A stretch of DNA of 64,000 nt from Ascochyta rabiei (lineage: Eukaryota; Ascomycota; Dothideomycetes; Pleosporales; Didymellaceae), in contig NC_082413.1 in NCBI RefSeq assembly GCF_004011695.2, positions 434,001-498,000 on the forward strand, written 5' to 3'. The notes beneath the pieces are model-generated. The model had not been told where the DNA came from and searched no databases. It saw only the letters and a program-made list of their open reading frames with translations. How positions within the stretch are numbered: the stretch's first letter is position 1; each line of letters begins with the position of its first letter. Position numbers and translations under genes: made by a program. This document shows positions 21,092-32,587 of this stretch, piece after piece.

Positions 21092-23285
21092 ATGGCAGCT
21101 TTTAACGAGCAAGAATACACCAAAGAAGATTACGAGCAAAGCAGCACCCGTCTCATAGATTGTATGGAAGACCAGTGGAACCAGTAAGGCACTATCCCTT
21201 CCACTTGAAGTCTTTGTGTCGCTGATAGCATCTTTTAGATGCTAGACTTTCCTGGGACAAAAGCATCCTTTGTGACTATGCAACTGTATTAATCGCCACG
21301 TTGTATACGTTCTTTGATTGGCTGCTCTGCCAGCAATGTGGGAAAGGCAGAAGGAAGCAACGCGGAACCAAGTTCGCAAGCTCTCTCGGCACGTACTAGA
21401 AGGTGTTTCGCCTGGTGTACAAGCGAGCGACGAGTAGCAAGATTGACGGGAAGCTGAATCGCAGCATGCACAAGGTAGGCCCTTCTCCAACAACTCGATT
21501 GGCGACGCGCGTTAGATCTGAGGCAATGTACAGGTGCTTAGAAAGCTTACTAAGGAGCACAGTCTAAAGAAGATTAGCTACGACAAGGCGTGCATATATG
21601 TCGAGGATCATGCTTTAGTGCTGCAGACTAACATAACAACAACTAAGAAGAAGTACCCTTACAGAAGGTATAGAATACAGGCACAGCTCTATTTGCAGCT
21701 TGGTAGATTTACAGCAAACTGTCTATTGGCCATCCTTGGTCTGTGCTACAGACATATTCAGGTCACGCTGCTCTGAGACCTAGAGGGGGGACCTTATCGC
21801 TTGCTGCTAGAGTTCACCTTTAAGTTTACTAAGAAGTTCTTAGGGGTTAAGGATCTGTACGTTACGGACTGCTGTACGCCTACAAGCGAATTGCAAAGTA
21901 GCTGCTAACGTGCTTACAGAAATACTTTCCCTCTTCTAGAGGTTATGTATAATACATCTCTTGTCTTCAGTCCTTACGTCTTTCTTCTAGGACTACTCTT
22001 CTATAACTAAGCATTCGCAGCGCGCAACTTGACATCTCCTGAAGATCTTAATAGGCTCCAGATACCCAAAGGCCGGAACAAGCTTCTGCTGCGCCTTCGC
22101 AAGGAGTTGGATAACGCACTAGTGTTTTGTAAAGCTGTCAGGACTTTAAGCAGTTAGGCGATGTCCCCTTACAAACCTCTTCTGTACTTAACTCTCTTGC
22201 CGTGGATTAAGAAACTAGGCCAGATAACGGGGTTTTTGCAGGTGATCCGGCTGTACTCACTAAGGTACGCTGAAGGAAAGGCTTTTAACAACAGTGGCAA
22301 GTTTGTAGACTTGTTCCTTAAAGATCGAGGCTGATCTGGCTGAACAGGGCATGTCAGCGAGGCTATGCAAAACCTAATGATGGGCCACGCGAGCATATCT
22401 ACATTCTTAAACCATTACCTATCAAGACGCGTCAATGTCGACACACAAGCAGTGGTCCAGGGCCTTAAGCCTCAGCAAACTGTAATGCACGCAGCCTGTA
22501 CTATGAGTCGCTCCATCGACCCACGTCGACCTCAGCGGCTGACGCCGAATCAGTCTGCATCAGTTAATGAGTATGCCTCCGTTCGTGTTCTGCTAGAAAG
22601 ACGCGAAAAGCTCAGGCGATCCGGACGGCAGGAACTTAACTGCAGGATACATTGGGAACGACAGCGTCAACGACACAAGCTTCTCTCACAAGTCAGAGAG
22701 GACTGGGAGTTCACTCAGCCAGTACAAGATGTTGAGATCCAACTTTCCGGGATCTGTGCAGAGCCCGCAGCCAACACAGCACCGCAGCTCCACTGCAGTG
22801 TAGCACCGGAATAGAGAGCGTTGATTGACAGCATTGATGCTGCACCGGGTATCACGATAGAAGAAGAATTGAGGAGGCGCAGCGATGCCATTAGGGCCGT
22901 CAGCGCTTATTGCGGTGTTGAGGAGGGTGGTACGTACCTAAGTCGGTACCCACAGCTTAATCACTCTAATCGTTCATTCGGCAAGCAAGGTGAGATTTCA
23001 CAACCGCAGACAGGACCAGATGCCCTAGAGGCGGCAAAGATCGCAGACTACAAGGATGAGAGGCCGCTATTCTGCTTTAAATGCGTGGGCAACGAGTTGT
23101 TGCCTCTTAATAACCGTATTAAGCCGTTCAGTTCTTTAAGCAACGTCAGCAAGCACTTTAAGCGAAAACACCTAAAGCACGTTAAATCAGATGAGCAGCC
23201 TGTGTGCGAGATCTGTTAGATAAGCCTTGACGACTGAACACATCTCTAGCGTTATGCCCTTGATGCTCACGGTACTGTTTCTTAG
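21092..23285 (+). pseudogene. Decayed DUF3435 tyrosine recombinase (Starship captain-like)
   Basis: Conceptual translation on the plus strand gives a DUF3435 protein broken by stops and frame changes. An N-terminal piece starts at 21092 (MAAFNEQEYTKEDYEQSSTR). Then come TLYTFFDWLLCQQCGKGRRK near 21300, the segment KVFRLVYKRATSSKIDGKLN interrupted by a TAG, and RRYRIQAQLYLQLGRFTANC near 21680. Further on are an LYSLRYAEGKA block near 22250 and MGHASISTFLNHYLSRR near 22380, which carries the His and Tyr of the recombinase C-terminus. From 22821 a C2H2-like tail follows (FCFKC ... VSKHFKRKHLKHV, then CEIC and a His-bearing remnant to about 23285). Many stops are TAG/TAA where Trp or Gln is expected, consistent with RIP. 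DUF3435 enzymes mobilise Starship elements. This copy is dead. Not every DUF3435 gene is a captain. Confidence 0.85.
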
Positions 23286-25097
23286 ACCGCAGCAACAATA
23301 CTTGAACTTGACCACACTCCTTTATATGCCCTCTCGTTCCTGTCACAAGGCGCTTGAAACTGTGGCACCAGACCTTAGCAGCATCTCCTTGGGGAGATTC
23401 CGCTTTTCGTATCAATTCCGACGCCGACGACATGAAACAGGAAATCTGACGAACTCTTACTAAGACATTCGCTTACGGTGGCGCAATGGACAATGGTCCT
23501 TCCTTTGTGATCATTCTGCAACAGGTCGACACCATGGTCCTTCAGCGTTTTGAGGATTTCAACTCCGAGACCGAAAGAATGCAGGTGCAGATGACCAAGA
23601 CCTTGTCCCTTCCTGTCAACAAAGGTTGTTGTCTGGTGGAGAGTAGCTCAGTATCGCTTAGAGACGCGTGAACTATAGGAATGAGAATGTACTTTTCCTT
23701 TAAGCCCAGTGCACACTCAATCTTGGAGTATTGTGCTAATGATCTTTGCCTTGCGAACAGCTTGCAAGGACCCGCTTTCAAGCCACCTGTGCAGATCCTG
23801 CCCCTAATGAGCGTTCTTGCATTTGAGATAGCCTCGCTATCAGAGTAGATCCTACAAGATTATGTGTTAGTGAGGACACACACGTGAGGAAGGCATGATT
23901 ACTAACCGGAAGCCGCAATTTTGTGCTTCGGGGGTAGGTCTCTCTGAGTGTAGTAAGCAGCTGTTCCTCTCTAGGACCATATTGAAGCGCCATGGTTCAC
24001 GACGAGCCAAAGAAAGCACAACTTACCAGAGCGCTGAGCAAGGAGAGACCGTCCAATATACAATAGAATCCGTCCGTGGCCGACGTCAGCTCACGCATCA
24101 CCTCCAGGACATCTTGCTCAAAGTGATAACCTCATCTCGACAATCCCAAGTAGTCAGTCCCAAAGAGTCGACCTCAGGCAAACGCCATCCCAAGTAGCTG
24201 ATCCCCAACAAGTGGTATCCCAAGTGGTCTCCTGTAAGGTTTGAACGGTTGACCGAGGTTGACCCGAGCGGTCATCTGGGTCGTTCGAAGTTCTCTCCCA
24301 ACAATCGAAGTGCCCACATGCAAAGGCAAAAGAAAAAGACGTAGTGCCTGCCATTTGGCAATGATGTGTTGCGTCTAGCAGTTATGATACGAAGTGGCTT
24401 GAGGTTGATAGGTGATAGTCAACAGCAAGACGGGGTTAGGGCCGTGCCCAGTCGGCGGGGCTGATAGCAGGGGCAGCTCGGTGACGTCATTAAACCATCG
24501 GATGACCGGACCACGAGACATCCAGTCCGTGCAATGTTAGCGCGTTCGTCAGCACGCATGGCTGCTGATAAGTGCTCAGACAATCCGGTAATTGCTCCAT
24601 GTACTGGAAGGTACAGCTGGGACTTTTCTGCTGGGCTCACCAAGTACTTCGCCCCTAAACGTCGCTTCTTGCACGGATAAGAAGGCAATAAAATTTCAAT
24701 GTCCGCCATGAAGCCGCCGCGCTTAGCAGATCATCGCAGAAAGTATGCAGGTGTCAAAGTCAGTGACTTGACGAGGAGGACACACGAGCAACGTCGAGGT
24801 GTGCGCTTCTCGAGAGTACTTGCAATGACGCAACAGGCGCTGTCCAACCATATCAGCCGAAAATGGCCTTTGTTGGCAAAGGCATCATCGCTGGTAAGCT
24901 GTCCAAATCCACGGAACAGACCCAGAAGATTGCAGGATCACAGAAGACACACACCGAAAGCGGAACAAGGTGAGGCAGTCACTGCGTACAGCAAAGGCTT
25001 TCTCATGCCACGGGTACACTCGTTGGCAGCTGCAGCAGTTGAATGGATCATGTGCGCGGTGCGTTCTTCCGCCAAACCTCCCACGCAAGCCTGACCA
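23286..25097. other. Degraded sequence, no intact gene
   Basis: About 1.8 kb with short open frames only. Between 24150 and 24230 the word ATCCCAAGT(A/G)G recurs several times. The last few hundred bases probably belong to the ruined N-terminal part of the TPR gene that follows, but I could not recognise a nucleotide-binding domain. Confidence 0.45.
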
Positions 25098-25985
25098 ATG
25101 CCACTCAGTCAGATGGAGCAGCGGAGGTGGTCTTTCATCCACACCATGTCGCAGGACTTCCCAACTGGGCACTTCGAGAACTGGACAAAGTGCGAGCAGC
25201 TGCTTCCGCACGTCGAACAGCTCTACCACATGGATCCTACAACCATTGATCCAACTACCGTTGATCTGTCGAGGGCATGGGCACAGACGCTTACCAACGC
25301 CGCATGGTACCTCTGGAAGACTGGAAGATATAGTATGGCCCAGCACTTCCTGATAAAGACGCTTACGGTGATGGAGCTGGTCCTGAGGCCGCATGACGAA
25401 CAAGTACTGGTAAGCGTTGACATCTTGGCAGGAGTTTTGTCGTCCCAGGAGCGGTATAACGAAGCGGAAGAGCTGCACCAGCAAGCGCTCAGAGGGTTTA
25501 GGGAAGAACTAGGGTTGCTGCATCCCTCTACACTAACAAGCATAAGCAACCTAGCATTAGTGCTGCAGCATCAGGGCAAGTACTGAGAAGCAGAGAAGCT
25601 GAACTAGAGAGCGCTTAAAGGGAGTAGAACAGCCTTAGGAGCATGCTATGTAGACACGCTGACAAGCGTAAGCAACCTAGCCTTAGTCCTTTAACATTAG
25701 GGGAAGTTTAAAGAAGTAGTTAAGCTGAATTTGTAAGCGCTAAAGGGGTTTTAAGAGCAGCTAGGTTTGTAACATCCCTTAACTCTTACGAGTATAAGCA
25801 ATCTAGCCTGTGTGTTGTAGTTTTAGGGTAATTACTAGGATTTAGAAGAGCTGAATTAGCTTGTCCTTTAGGAAAGATTTAAAGAGCTTAGGATTTACCA
25901 CCCTTCTACACAGACAACTGTTAGAAATCTAGCGTGGGTCTTACGAGCTCAGGGTCAAGATACTTTTGCAATATTACTAGAGCAG
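25098..25985 (+). pseudogene. TPR array of an NLR-like gene, stop-ridden after 25586
   Basis: The frame from 25098 is open for 162 residues and then continues without frameshift to about 25985, with over a dozen in-frame stops. The open part has FPTGHFENWTKCEQLLPHVE, the segment that precedes the repeats in fungal NB-ARC/TPR proteins, then kinesin-light-chain-type TPRs with NEAEELHQQALRGFREELGL and HPSTLTSISNLALVLQHQGK. At least three more units of about 42 codons follow (TLTSVSNLALVL, TLTSISNLACVL, TTVRNLAWVLRAQGQ). Such arrays form the sensor part of fungal NLR-type proteins linked to non-self recognition. The nucleotide-binding part is not recognisable upstream. Whether the open 5' part is still expressed is unknown. 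Confidence 0.75.
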
Positions 25986-26629
25986 TAAGCGCTTGAAGAT
26001 GGTTAGGGTGTGTAAGTGCACCACGGAAACCATATCACTGCACGGAGTCAAAACCATCGCCGACCAAGAGGACTAAAAGGGTACATCAAAGCAAAAGTAT
26101 GCAAGCTCTGCTAGAGTATTCGTAACTAGATCTGTAGTTGTGAAATAGCATCATCTTGTCACCTTCACAATTAAGCCACTGTTTGCGACGCAGATTGTAT
26201 ATAATGGGACTGAAACACTATACAGATATGGTCGTATTTTGCCATCATACCTGTAGAACTAGTAGGGACCCTATCATACAGGCTATTAGAAATTTGATCT
26301 ATAGCGGTGTTGGCTTAATTGACAACATAGTCCGCCAAGCGATGCTCTATGTCGCGACTTCAGGGAAAGCAACGCTAGCAGAAACGTGCGAATAGTGCCG
26401 TAGTGCTGTGCTGTACATACCAATGCCAATATTGCATTGCGAATCTCGACCGAGCATTTTCCTTGAACCACAGGAGAACCATCTGATTGCGCGTGACACG
26501 TCTGGGCTCCCGTTGTCTTACGTGGGCAGTCTTTGCAAGTAATTTGTCAAAGCGCTTTATACAGAACGATTGCCTCGTTCTTTCAATCCATCACCAAGAA
26601 GAACAGTCGCGCTGCTTTGAGTCTTCGCA
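25986..26629. other. AT-rich spacer, no gene
   Basis: About 640 bp with no supported coding content, between the TPR relic and the next pseudogene. Confidence 0.5.
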
Positions 26630-27753
26630 ATGCCTGACAGCAAGCTCGACAGCTCCAGCGAACAAAAGGAGAGGTGCGTTCCAGAGGAAGTACTGCATGA
26701 GCTTACCGGTACAGCATGCCTTAAGCGAATGTCTTAGCGACCTTCTTCTCCCTCTGAAGACGGGCGCAACGATGCACGGTTTGTGCGACAGCTGGCTGCG
26801 CGCAGCCCTACAGATGCAGAGTAAGCACTTCTTTCTGATCTTCGCGCATCATTTGCCTCTGACTAGTGAGTAGTGGATCTAAAGGACATAACCACAGAAC
26901 AAGATCATCCGCCCCTCTCAACCTCCCTCAAGAGCTGTGGGATGAGACCACATCATTCTTGCTCCCTTCATTAGCTTTGAATGCGGCTGATATCTTCAAG
27001 TTTACGTCCTGCGCCTACGACAGAGTGTGGAGCGCTGTGTTTGCGCGCGAAGACTGGCTTACCAGCGATAGCGCTGAAGGTGCGAACATAGTGCTGATCG
27101 GAGTTAATCTGGACATATTGAGCAACAACGAAGAGACGACAGTACCACCCCAGCTTTTTATAGCTGTTTTTGACTGCTAGGGTGACGTCCAGTACGAAAG
27201 AGATCTCCTTTCATCTTGCCTGCGTGGGGATCTACTCGGTTCGGGTGAGCATCAGTCTGACCGGCTCACACTCGTCAAAAGCAGGCTGGATGTACCAGAG
27301 CTTATGGGAAACGACTTCTCATACCTATTCTCTGACGGTGATTAAGGGATTCAGACCAAGTACTGCTACTGGGGAGATCCAGAGAAGAAGATCAGGAATC
27401 TACATGCGCAAAACATTCGAGGGATTGGTGACGCCATTACTTGGATGGAGAACCTGAAGCCCATATTCCTTTTGAATCTCAATCCTCTAACGCAGTTCGC
27501 TCCGAACGACCTGGAGTCGCTGAGTTTGCGTAGGCGCAGCAGCAGTGTTCCAGTGCAGTTCATCTTCAGATGTTTCGGGGGGTTGAGTTTCTGGACCGGC
27601 TGCCCACCGCTCGTTGATGTCATAGTAGCAGAAGGAGAAGAGTCGGGCCTATGGAAATCGACGTTTGAAGGCTTCACGTATAAGGACGAGAGGTACAATA
27701 CATATCACTGTAACGACACAGACTGGGTGAGAGTTGCCGAACTTGAGTCTTAA
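26630..27753 (+). pseudogene. F-box-like fungal gene inactivated by three Gln-to-stop changes
   Basis: Exon 1 26630-26820 and exon 2 26898-27753, with a 77-bp phase-2 intron (GTAAGC...CACAG), give one continuous frame of about 348 codons. It is interrupted only by TAG at 26735, TAG at 27178 and TAA at 27343. All three become Gln codons (CAG, CAG, CAA) by reverting one C-to-T change at CpA, the preferred RIP site. Around them the frame keeps protein-like sequence: LNLPQELWDETTSFLLPSLA (an F-box-like start), TKYCYWGDPEKKIRNLHAQN, and PVQFIFRCFGGLSFWTG. I do not recognise a named family. Calling it dead assumes no stop suppression or splicing around the stops. Confidence 0.7.
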
Positions 27754-28044
27754 CAGAAGTGTAATGAGATTGAGACATCTTAAGGAGTGAAATCTTGAGA
27801 AGGGTGTTCTGTGTTGTTGTGTACAGTAGCCTTCTAAGACCTGCATAACGTCTAGACAGCACCTTGCCTCTTTCTTACTAATTTGTGACAACTATCTCGC
27901 GGCTCTGTGGGTATCGCATGACATGGTAGTCACCCTTTCTGCGATTGTGTGCCTTTCTGAACCGCGAGATCAACCACAGATCACACAAGCGGACCAGGTA
28001 CTCTTTGCATCGTGGACATTGGTTCGATGGCGTTTGAAGTCTGG

Positions 28045-28412
28045 AGGTTGCCGAAAAGCTACAGGTAGAGGTGCTAGAGATCAGCAAGACGAAGTTAGGA
28101 GACGACCATCCAGACACGCTGAGCAGCATGCACAACCTCAACTTCACATGGAGGTCCTTAGGGCGGAGTGCAGAAAAGATAGTCTTGATGCAGCAGTGCA
28201 TGCAGCAGAGTCGAAAAGTGCTTAGAGATGACCATCCTAACTATTTATCCTCCCTTCGAGCTTTAGAACAGTGGGAAGCAGAAGAAGCAGAGGAGTGGGA
28301 CGCTGAAGTGGCGTGCGGAGCGATTGCCGAGTTTTCTGGACAGCAAAGCTCCCTTGTGAGCTTGTCCCCAACTTATTCCCACGGGCAACTAAGTACTGGT
28401 CAGTCTATTTAG
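28045..28412 (+). pseudogene. C-terminal TPR fragment of an NLR-like gene
   Basis: The frame contains LEISKTKLGDDHPDTLSSMH, a TWRSLGR turn and RKVLRDDHPNYLSSLRALEQ. These are typical last repeats of fungal NB-ARC/TPR proteins, followed by an acidic tail to a stop at 28410-28412. There is no start or upstream domain. It lies about 2 kb downstream of the TPR array at 25098-25985 in the same orientation, and could be the displaced 3' end of the same gene. Confidence 0.65.
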
Positions 28413-28583
28413 TTTGTTGACTGCGCTAGTGCGTCCTGGAGGCTCTACGAATCTCATGTGAAAAACTAGATCTTCTTATCTTATTTATACGCGGGCATGA
28501 AACACGGCGACAATATATGTTTTGAGTATGAACTTTACAGATACTAGGTAAGGGTACTGTGGCTTTGCGATGCCGCTGCTGAC

Positions 28584-29213
28584 ATGTACAACAGCAGTTT
28601 TTCTATCGATCCCGACAAAGTTCAAGCCCTCATACAGGCGATTGAGAGTGATGAGGACAAGTTTCGGGCTTGCACAACTATTCGAGATGATCTGCTCGTC
28701 CAATACAGGCATTTAGGATTGTTGTGTGCGTATTTACACATGATTCTGGATACAGAATTTCCGCAGCGTGGAAACAAGACATATAACTGGCTCTATGCCT
28801 CTAAAGCTGATGCAGACAGTTGGAGGTTATTCTTGAACATCGGCAAGACTTACGCCACAACGAACAAGAGATATCTAGCTTCCCTTGTTAAGATAAGCGG
28901 CTGCTGGGGCACCAAAAAGGTCCAGCACTACGACTGGGGGTCAAGAAGTCAGCAGTACTGCAGCATGCTTGGTAGAGCTGCCTCTCAGAACCCAGTTTGG
29001 GAAGACGCTTGTGAAAAGCTCAACCAACTGTTGCTAAGCAGAATTGCAGATAGGCGTCCTCTCCGGGCTTGTAAAAATCCCATCAATGTGAACGATCTAC
29101 AGCACCTTATAGCATGGTCAGATAGTAAAGATTATACGAAGAGAGGGCGTAAAGTCAGTGTCATTGCGAAGCGATCGATCGTAGAGGCCGATTTGCCAGC
29201 AGCTTGCAGGTAG
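28584..29213 (+). CDS. Hypothetical protein, 209 residues
   Basis: An uninterrupted ATG-to-stop frame in the accessory island. The sequence is ordered and mixed (LVQYRHLGLLCAYLHMIL, YNWLYASKADADSWRLFLNI, a short basic stretch DYTKRGRKVSVIAKR). It has no signal peptide, transmembrane segment or motif I recognise. It may be a lineage-specific gene or a remnant of a larger one. Lack of stops in an otherwise mutated neighbourhood argues for either recent arrival or selection. Confidence 0.5.
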   Translation: MYNSSFSIDPDKVQALIQAIESDEDKFRACTTIRDDLLVQYRHLGLLCAYLHMILDTEFPQRGNKTYNWLYASKADADSWRLFLNIGKTYATTNKRYLASLVKISGCWGTKKVQHYDWGSRSQQYCSMLGRAASQNPVWEDACEKLNQLLLSRIADRRPLRACKNPINVNDLQHLIAWSDSKDYTKRGRKVSVIAKRSIVEADLPAACR

Positions 29214-29704
29214 TGCAACAACGTAAAAACAACAGTAACAGATGTCTGGAGGTGTGAATTATACAGTAAAGGCGCGATCCAACAAGTAAAGGTTGTATTA
29301 GTGGAGCGCTGGGCTTATAACCTATTAAAAGTTAAGTGTAAGATTATTAGAGCTATGAACGTCAGAGACGATAGATGAGATAAACAGACTAGTCCCAATT
29401 CGGTAATAGCCACCCGTGGAAACCACCTTCCAACAGTGACGACTTCAACCGCCGACGCTACCTACCGGGCTGCAGCGGCCCCTGAGCTAGACCATGCAGT
29501 GGCGACGTTCTTCTGTCAAATCAGAAGTTCCCACGAACATAATGGGAGCCTAAAATTGACCTCCTGTTTGCCTTGGCTCTTGATTCACATGAATCCGCTA
29601 CAGCTCACGTGCGGCCAAAAATGGTCCGAGCGCGTCAGTTAGTCAGCTCGCTCCGCAAACTGCGCAACCCTCCAACGCGACCCTCCAACGATGCGCCTCA
29701 TCGT
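29214..29704. other. Intergenic, promoter side of the AIM9-like gene
   Basis: About 490 bp. No gene seen. The frame of the next gene is open upstream of 29705 but lacks conserved features there. Confidence 0.5.
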
Positions 29705-31620
29705 ATGGCGTCTTTTCGATACCTAAATAGCCGTCTGGCTATTACTTCAACTTACCCCTACTTTTCACGAGTGGTCTCATCCTTCACAGCCAAGGCTACC
29801 ATCACAGCGTCAATACATTCTCTCGTGGATTGCTCAATGGAACAACCCTCTGAGCTATTTGACTACACGTCAGGGCGATGGATGTCAGTCGACTCCCCTT
29901 CCGCGAGCGCACTCTCGTTACTGACTACCGATGAAGCTGGAACGACGCCTTCAAACACTCAGAACGAAGACGGCTTTTCAACGTCTCGGAACTGAAGCAT
30001 CTTGCGGCCTTAGCCGTCAACAAAAGCCCAGGAGATGTGGCTCGATTTGAGAAGCTTGGCGAAGGGGGCTTTAATCGAACGTTTCTGATAACAATGTATG
30101 ATGGCTTTCAGCTTGTAGGGCGAATTCCTTATCCTGCTACTGAGCCGAAGCATCTAGTCATCGCTAGCGAGGTCGCAACAATGGACCTTCTCCGTATGCA
30201 CGGCATACCAGTACCTAAGATCTACAGTTACTCAGCTACGTCAGAGAACCCCGCTGGCACTGAGTACATCTTTATGGAACTAGTACGGGGGACAAATCTG
30301 GGTGATATCTGGTTTAGCCTGCCAGAGAAGGCCAGAATCACCGTCGTCACTCGACTCGTCGAATTAGAGTCTCGACTATTCGCACTTCCGTTTTCGGCAA
30401 GCGGTAGTCTCTACTACACCAAGGATTTGGACGATGAAACCAGGAAAGCCGAAGTTTTTACCACCAGCACCTCGTGCAACGGTAGCTTCTGTGTTGGTCC
30501 TGATACAAGACTCAGCCTATGGTATGGGAAAAGATCGAAATTAAACCTCGATCGTGGACCATGTACGTATCAACCCTTTACCACTCATGCATTCCAAACC
30601 CATACATGCTGGCTGTTCTGCAAAATCTGCTATTGGTTGGCGACGTTTACTGAGTGGCTGAAAGTTACAAATCCAGCAGCTGTTCTTGCAGCTGGGGCCA
30701 AAAAAGAGATTGCATACTTAACCAAGTACGGCCAACCGCTCCATCCATTTCAACGTCTGCGCCGAGAAATATACAACTATCAGAAAGTGTCGCCCGCCGA
30801 GCATGTACACAGTCTAGACAAATACCTGCAGGCGGTACCTTACATGATACCAAACGGAGACCCCATAATTACTCGCCCAACGCTAAGACATCCTGATCTC
30901 CAACCCAATAACGTGTTTGTTTCGGACGATCTCAGCATTACTAGTCTGATTGACTGGCAACACTGCGCATTACTTCCGCTTTTCCTCCAATGCGGTATAC
31001 CAAATAGTCTCCAAAATTACAGCGATAGTATCTCAGAGTCGCTCATACCACCTGAACTACCACATGATTTCGACGAAATGAGTGAAGACGAACAATTTGA
31101 GCAGGTCGTGCTCCTACGTCGGCGTCAGCTGCATTATTTCTATGTCGCGGCAACGGCTAAACTCAACCCAGTCCACTATAACGCTCTGACCCGCGACTTT
31201 AGCACGTTGCGACGTAAACTATTTGATCACGCAAGCTCTCCATGGGAAGGCGACAACATCACTCTGAAAGCCGACTTGATCGAGTTAGAACAAAACTGGT
31301 CCGACATGACAACCTCGAACTCGAACACGAGTAACGATGCAAAACCCGTTTGCCCGATCACTTTCTCGGAAGACGACGTGAAGCATTACTTGCACCTGAA
31401 TGCTGTGCAGATGGAGGCAGACGAGCAACTCCAAGCTTGCAGGAATGCTATTGGCATCGGCCCCGAAGGATGGGTACCTTTGGATCAGTACGACGAAATA
31501 AAGCAACGTGAAAGTAAGCTCAAGGCCGACGCACTTGAGGCAGCTGAGTCTGAGCAAGAGCGTCTAATGCTACACGAGCATTGGATATTCGATGATTTCG
31601 ATGAAGACGAGTACTCTTGA
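29705..31620 (+). CDS. AIM9: AIM9-like phosphotransferase (APH fold)
   Basis: Three exons: 29705-29883, 29937-30562 and 30665-31620, giving 586 residues. The 53-bp intron joins SGRW to I-WNDAFKHSERRRLF in frame. The 102-bp intron removes an in-frame insert so that RGP joins F-TNPAAVLAAGAKKEIAYL. Both placements restore the family sequence. The APH kinase-like core shows GEGGFNRTFLI (nucleotide loop), a FMELVRG hinge, the catalytic HPDLQPNN and the metal-binding IDWQH. An N-terminal segment rich in Ser, Arg and hydrophobics (MASFRYLNSRLAITSTYPYF) could be a mitochondrial presequence. The C-terminus is acidic. In yeast AIM9 affects mitochondrial inheritance; in filamentous fungi the family is large and mostly uncharacterised. 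This is the best preserved gene of the 20-36 kb island. Confidence 0.87.
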
Positions 31621-32587
31621 TGGACTCCATCACCAGGGTGACAGATTCACAGATAGTTGCGAACGCCGGAGAGAGCAGAAGTCAGGGCCTACACAATACT
31701 GCAATGACGAGGATTCAGGATTACACAGATGCGCGCTTACCACTGTCGCACTGGCTGCGCAAACAGGACTAACTGCAACTTCGACAGTCGTTTATGCGAG
31801 AATCTTATAATCTTTTCGCTTCACTTTGTGACTTGTGTGGCGAACTCCACTACGTGTTTGAACAAGTAGGTTTCTAGTAGGGCGTGTACGTCTTTAGACC
31901 GAATACTTAGTACTGCAGATTAGACATTGCTAATCAATTACTTAACAAATTCCAGACACGCTATTTTGGGGCTTTCAGCTTTTCTAGTACATCATCAAAA
32001 GAGGGCTCAGAGATTTTCCAAACATCTGTTCTATAAAACCATCTGCTCCTGTGCTTGATTAAATTGAGATAGTTGGGTATGCATAGTTCCATCGCCTGTC
32101 CTGGACCAGCGGCTATGTGTTTTTAAAAGGCAAAAGCTAAGTTTGAAGTCTAGACTGAGCACAGGCATAGAAGTGCCAAAGAGAAGGCTGCAGTAAGCAG
32201 AGAAAATTCATCCAAAAAAGGGGTAGTAGAGAAGGGGGGTTATGGTGCCGCTTTCGATTGATATTTTGCAAGATAGGAGTGTGTGCCCATGCAAGAGTAA
32301 TTACAAGCAAGCATTTAGCTCAATTGGTATGTTCAACTCAGTTGCAGCAGCCTTCCCTCACCCTGATTTTGTACTCCTAGACAGCATCGACAACGCTATC
32401 CATCTCACGAGATCGTTAGGATACATCCACGCTGTATTCGAGTGGTCCAGATTTGAGGTACTTCGGAACAAAGAAGGCTGATTAAGAATAAGACATAATA
32501 AGACAAGCTGTTATTAGGTGTTTATTTACATGTTCTGGTCCCTATGTTGACAGCGCTATCTGTAACAGTATCTTGTCCTAGACTTAC
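31621..32587. other. AT-rich gene-poor DNA
   Basis: About 970 bp. One 79-codon ATG frame (32242-32481) is open, but nothing supports it as a gene. Otherwise no feature is seen. Confidence 0.45.

Noticed and set aside
16013..31620. Additional RiPP tailoring genes (second UstY, tyrosinase, methyltransferase, peptidase)
   Set aside because: None is found near the precursor. The neighbours are a 2EXR protein, a phosphoesterase, mobile-element relics and an APH-type gene, with no reason to link them to peptide maturation.
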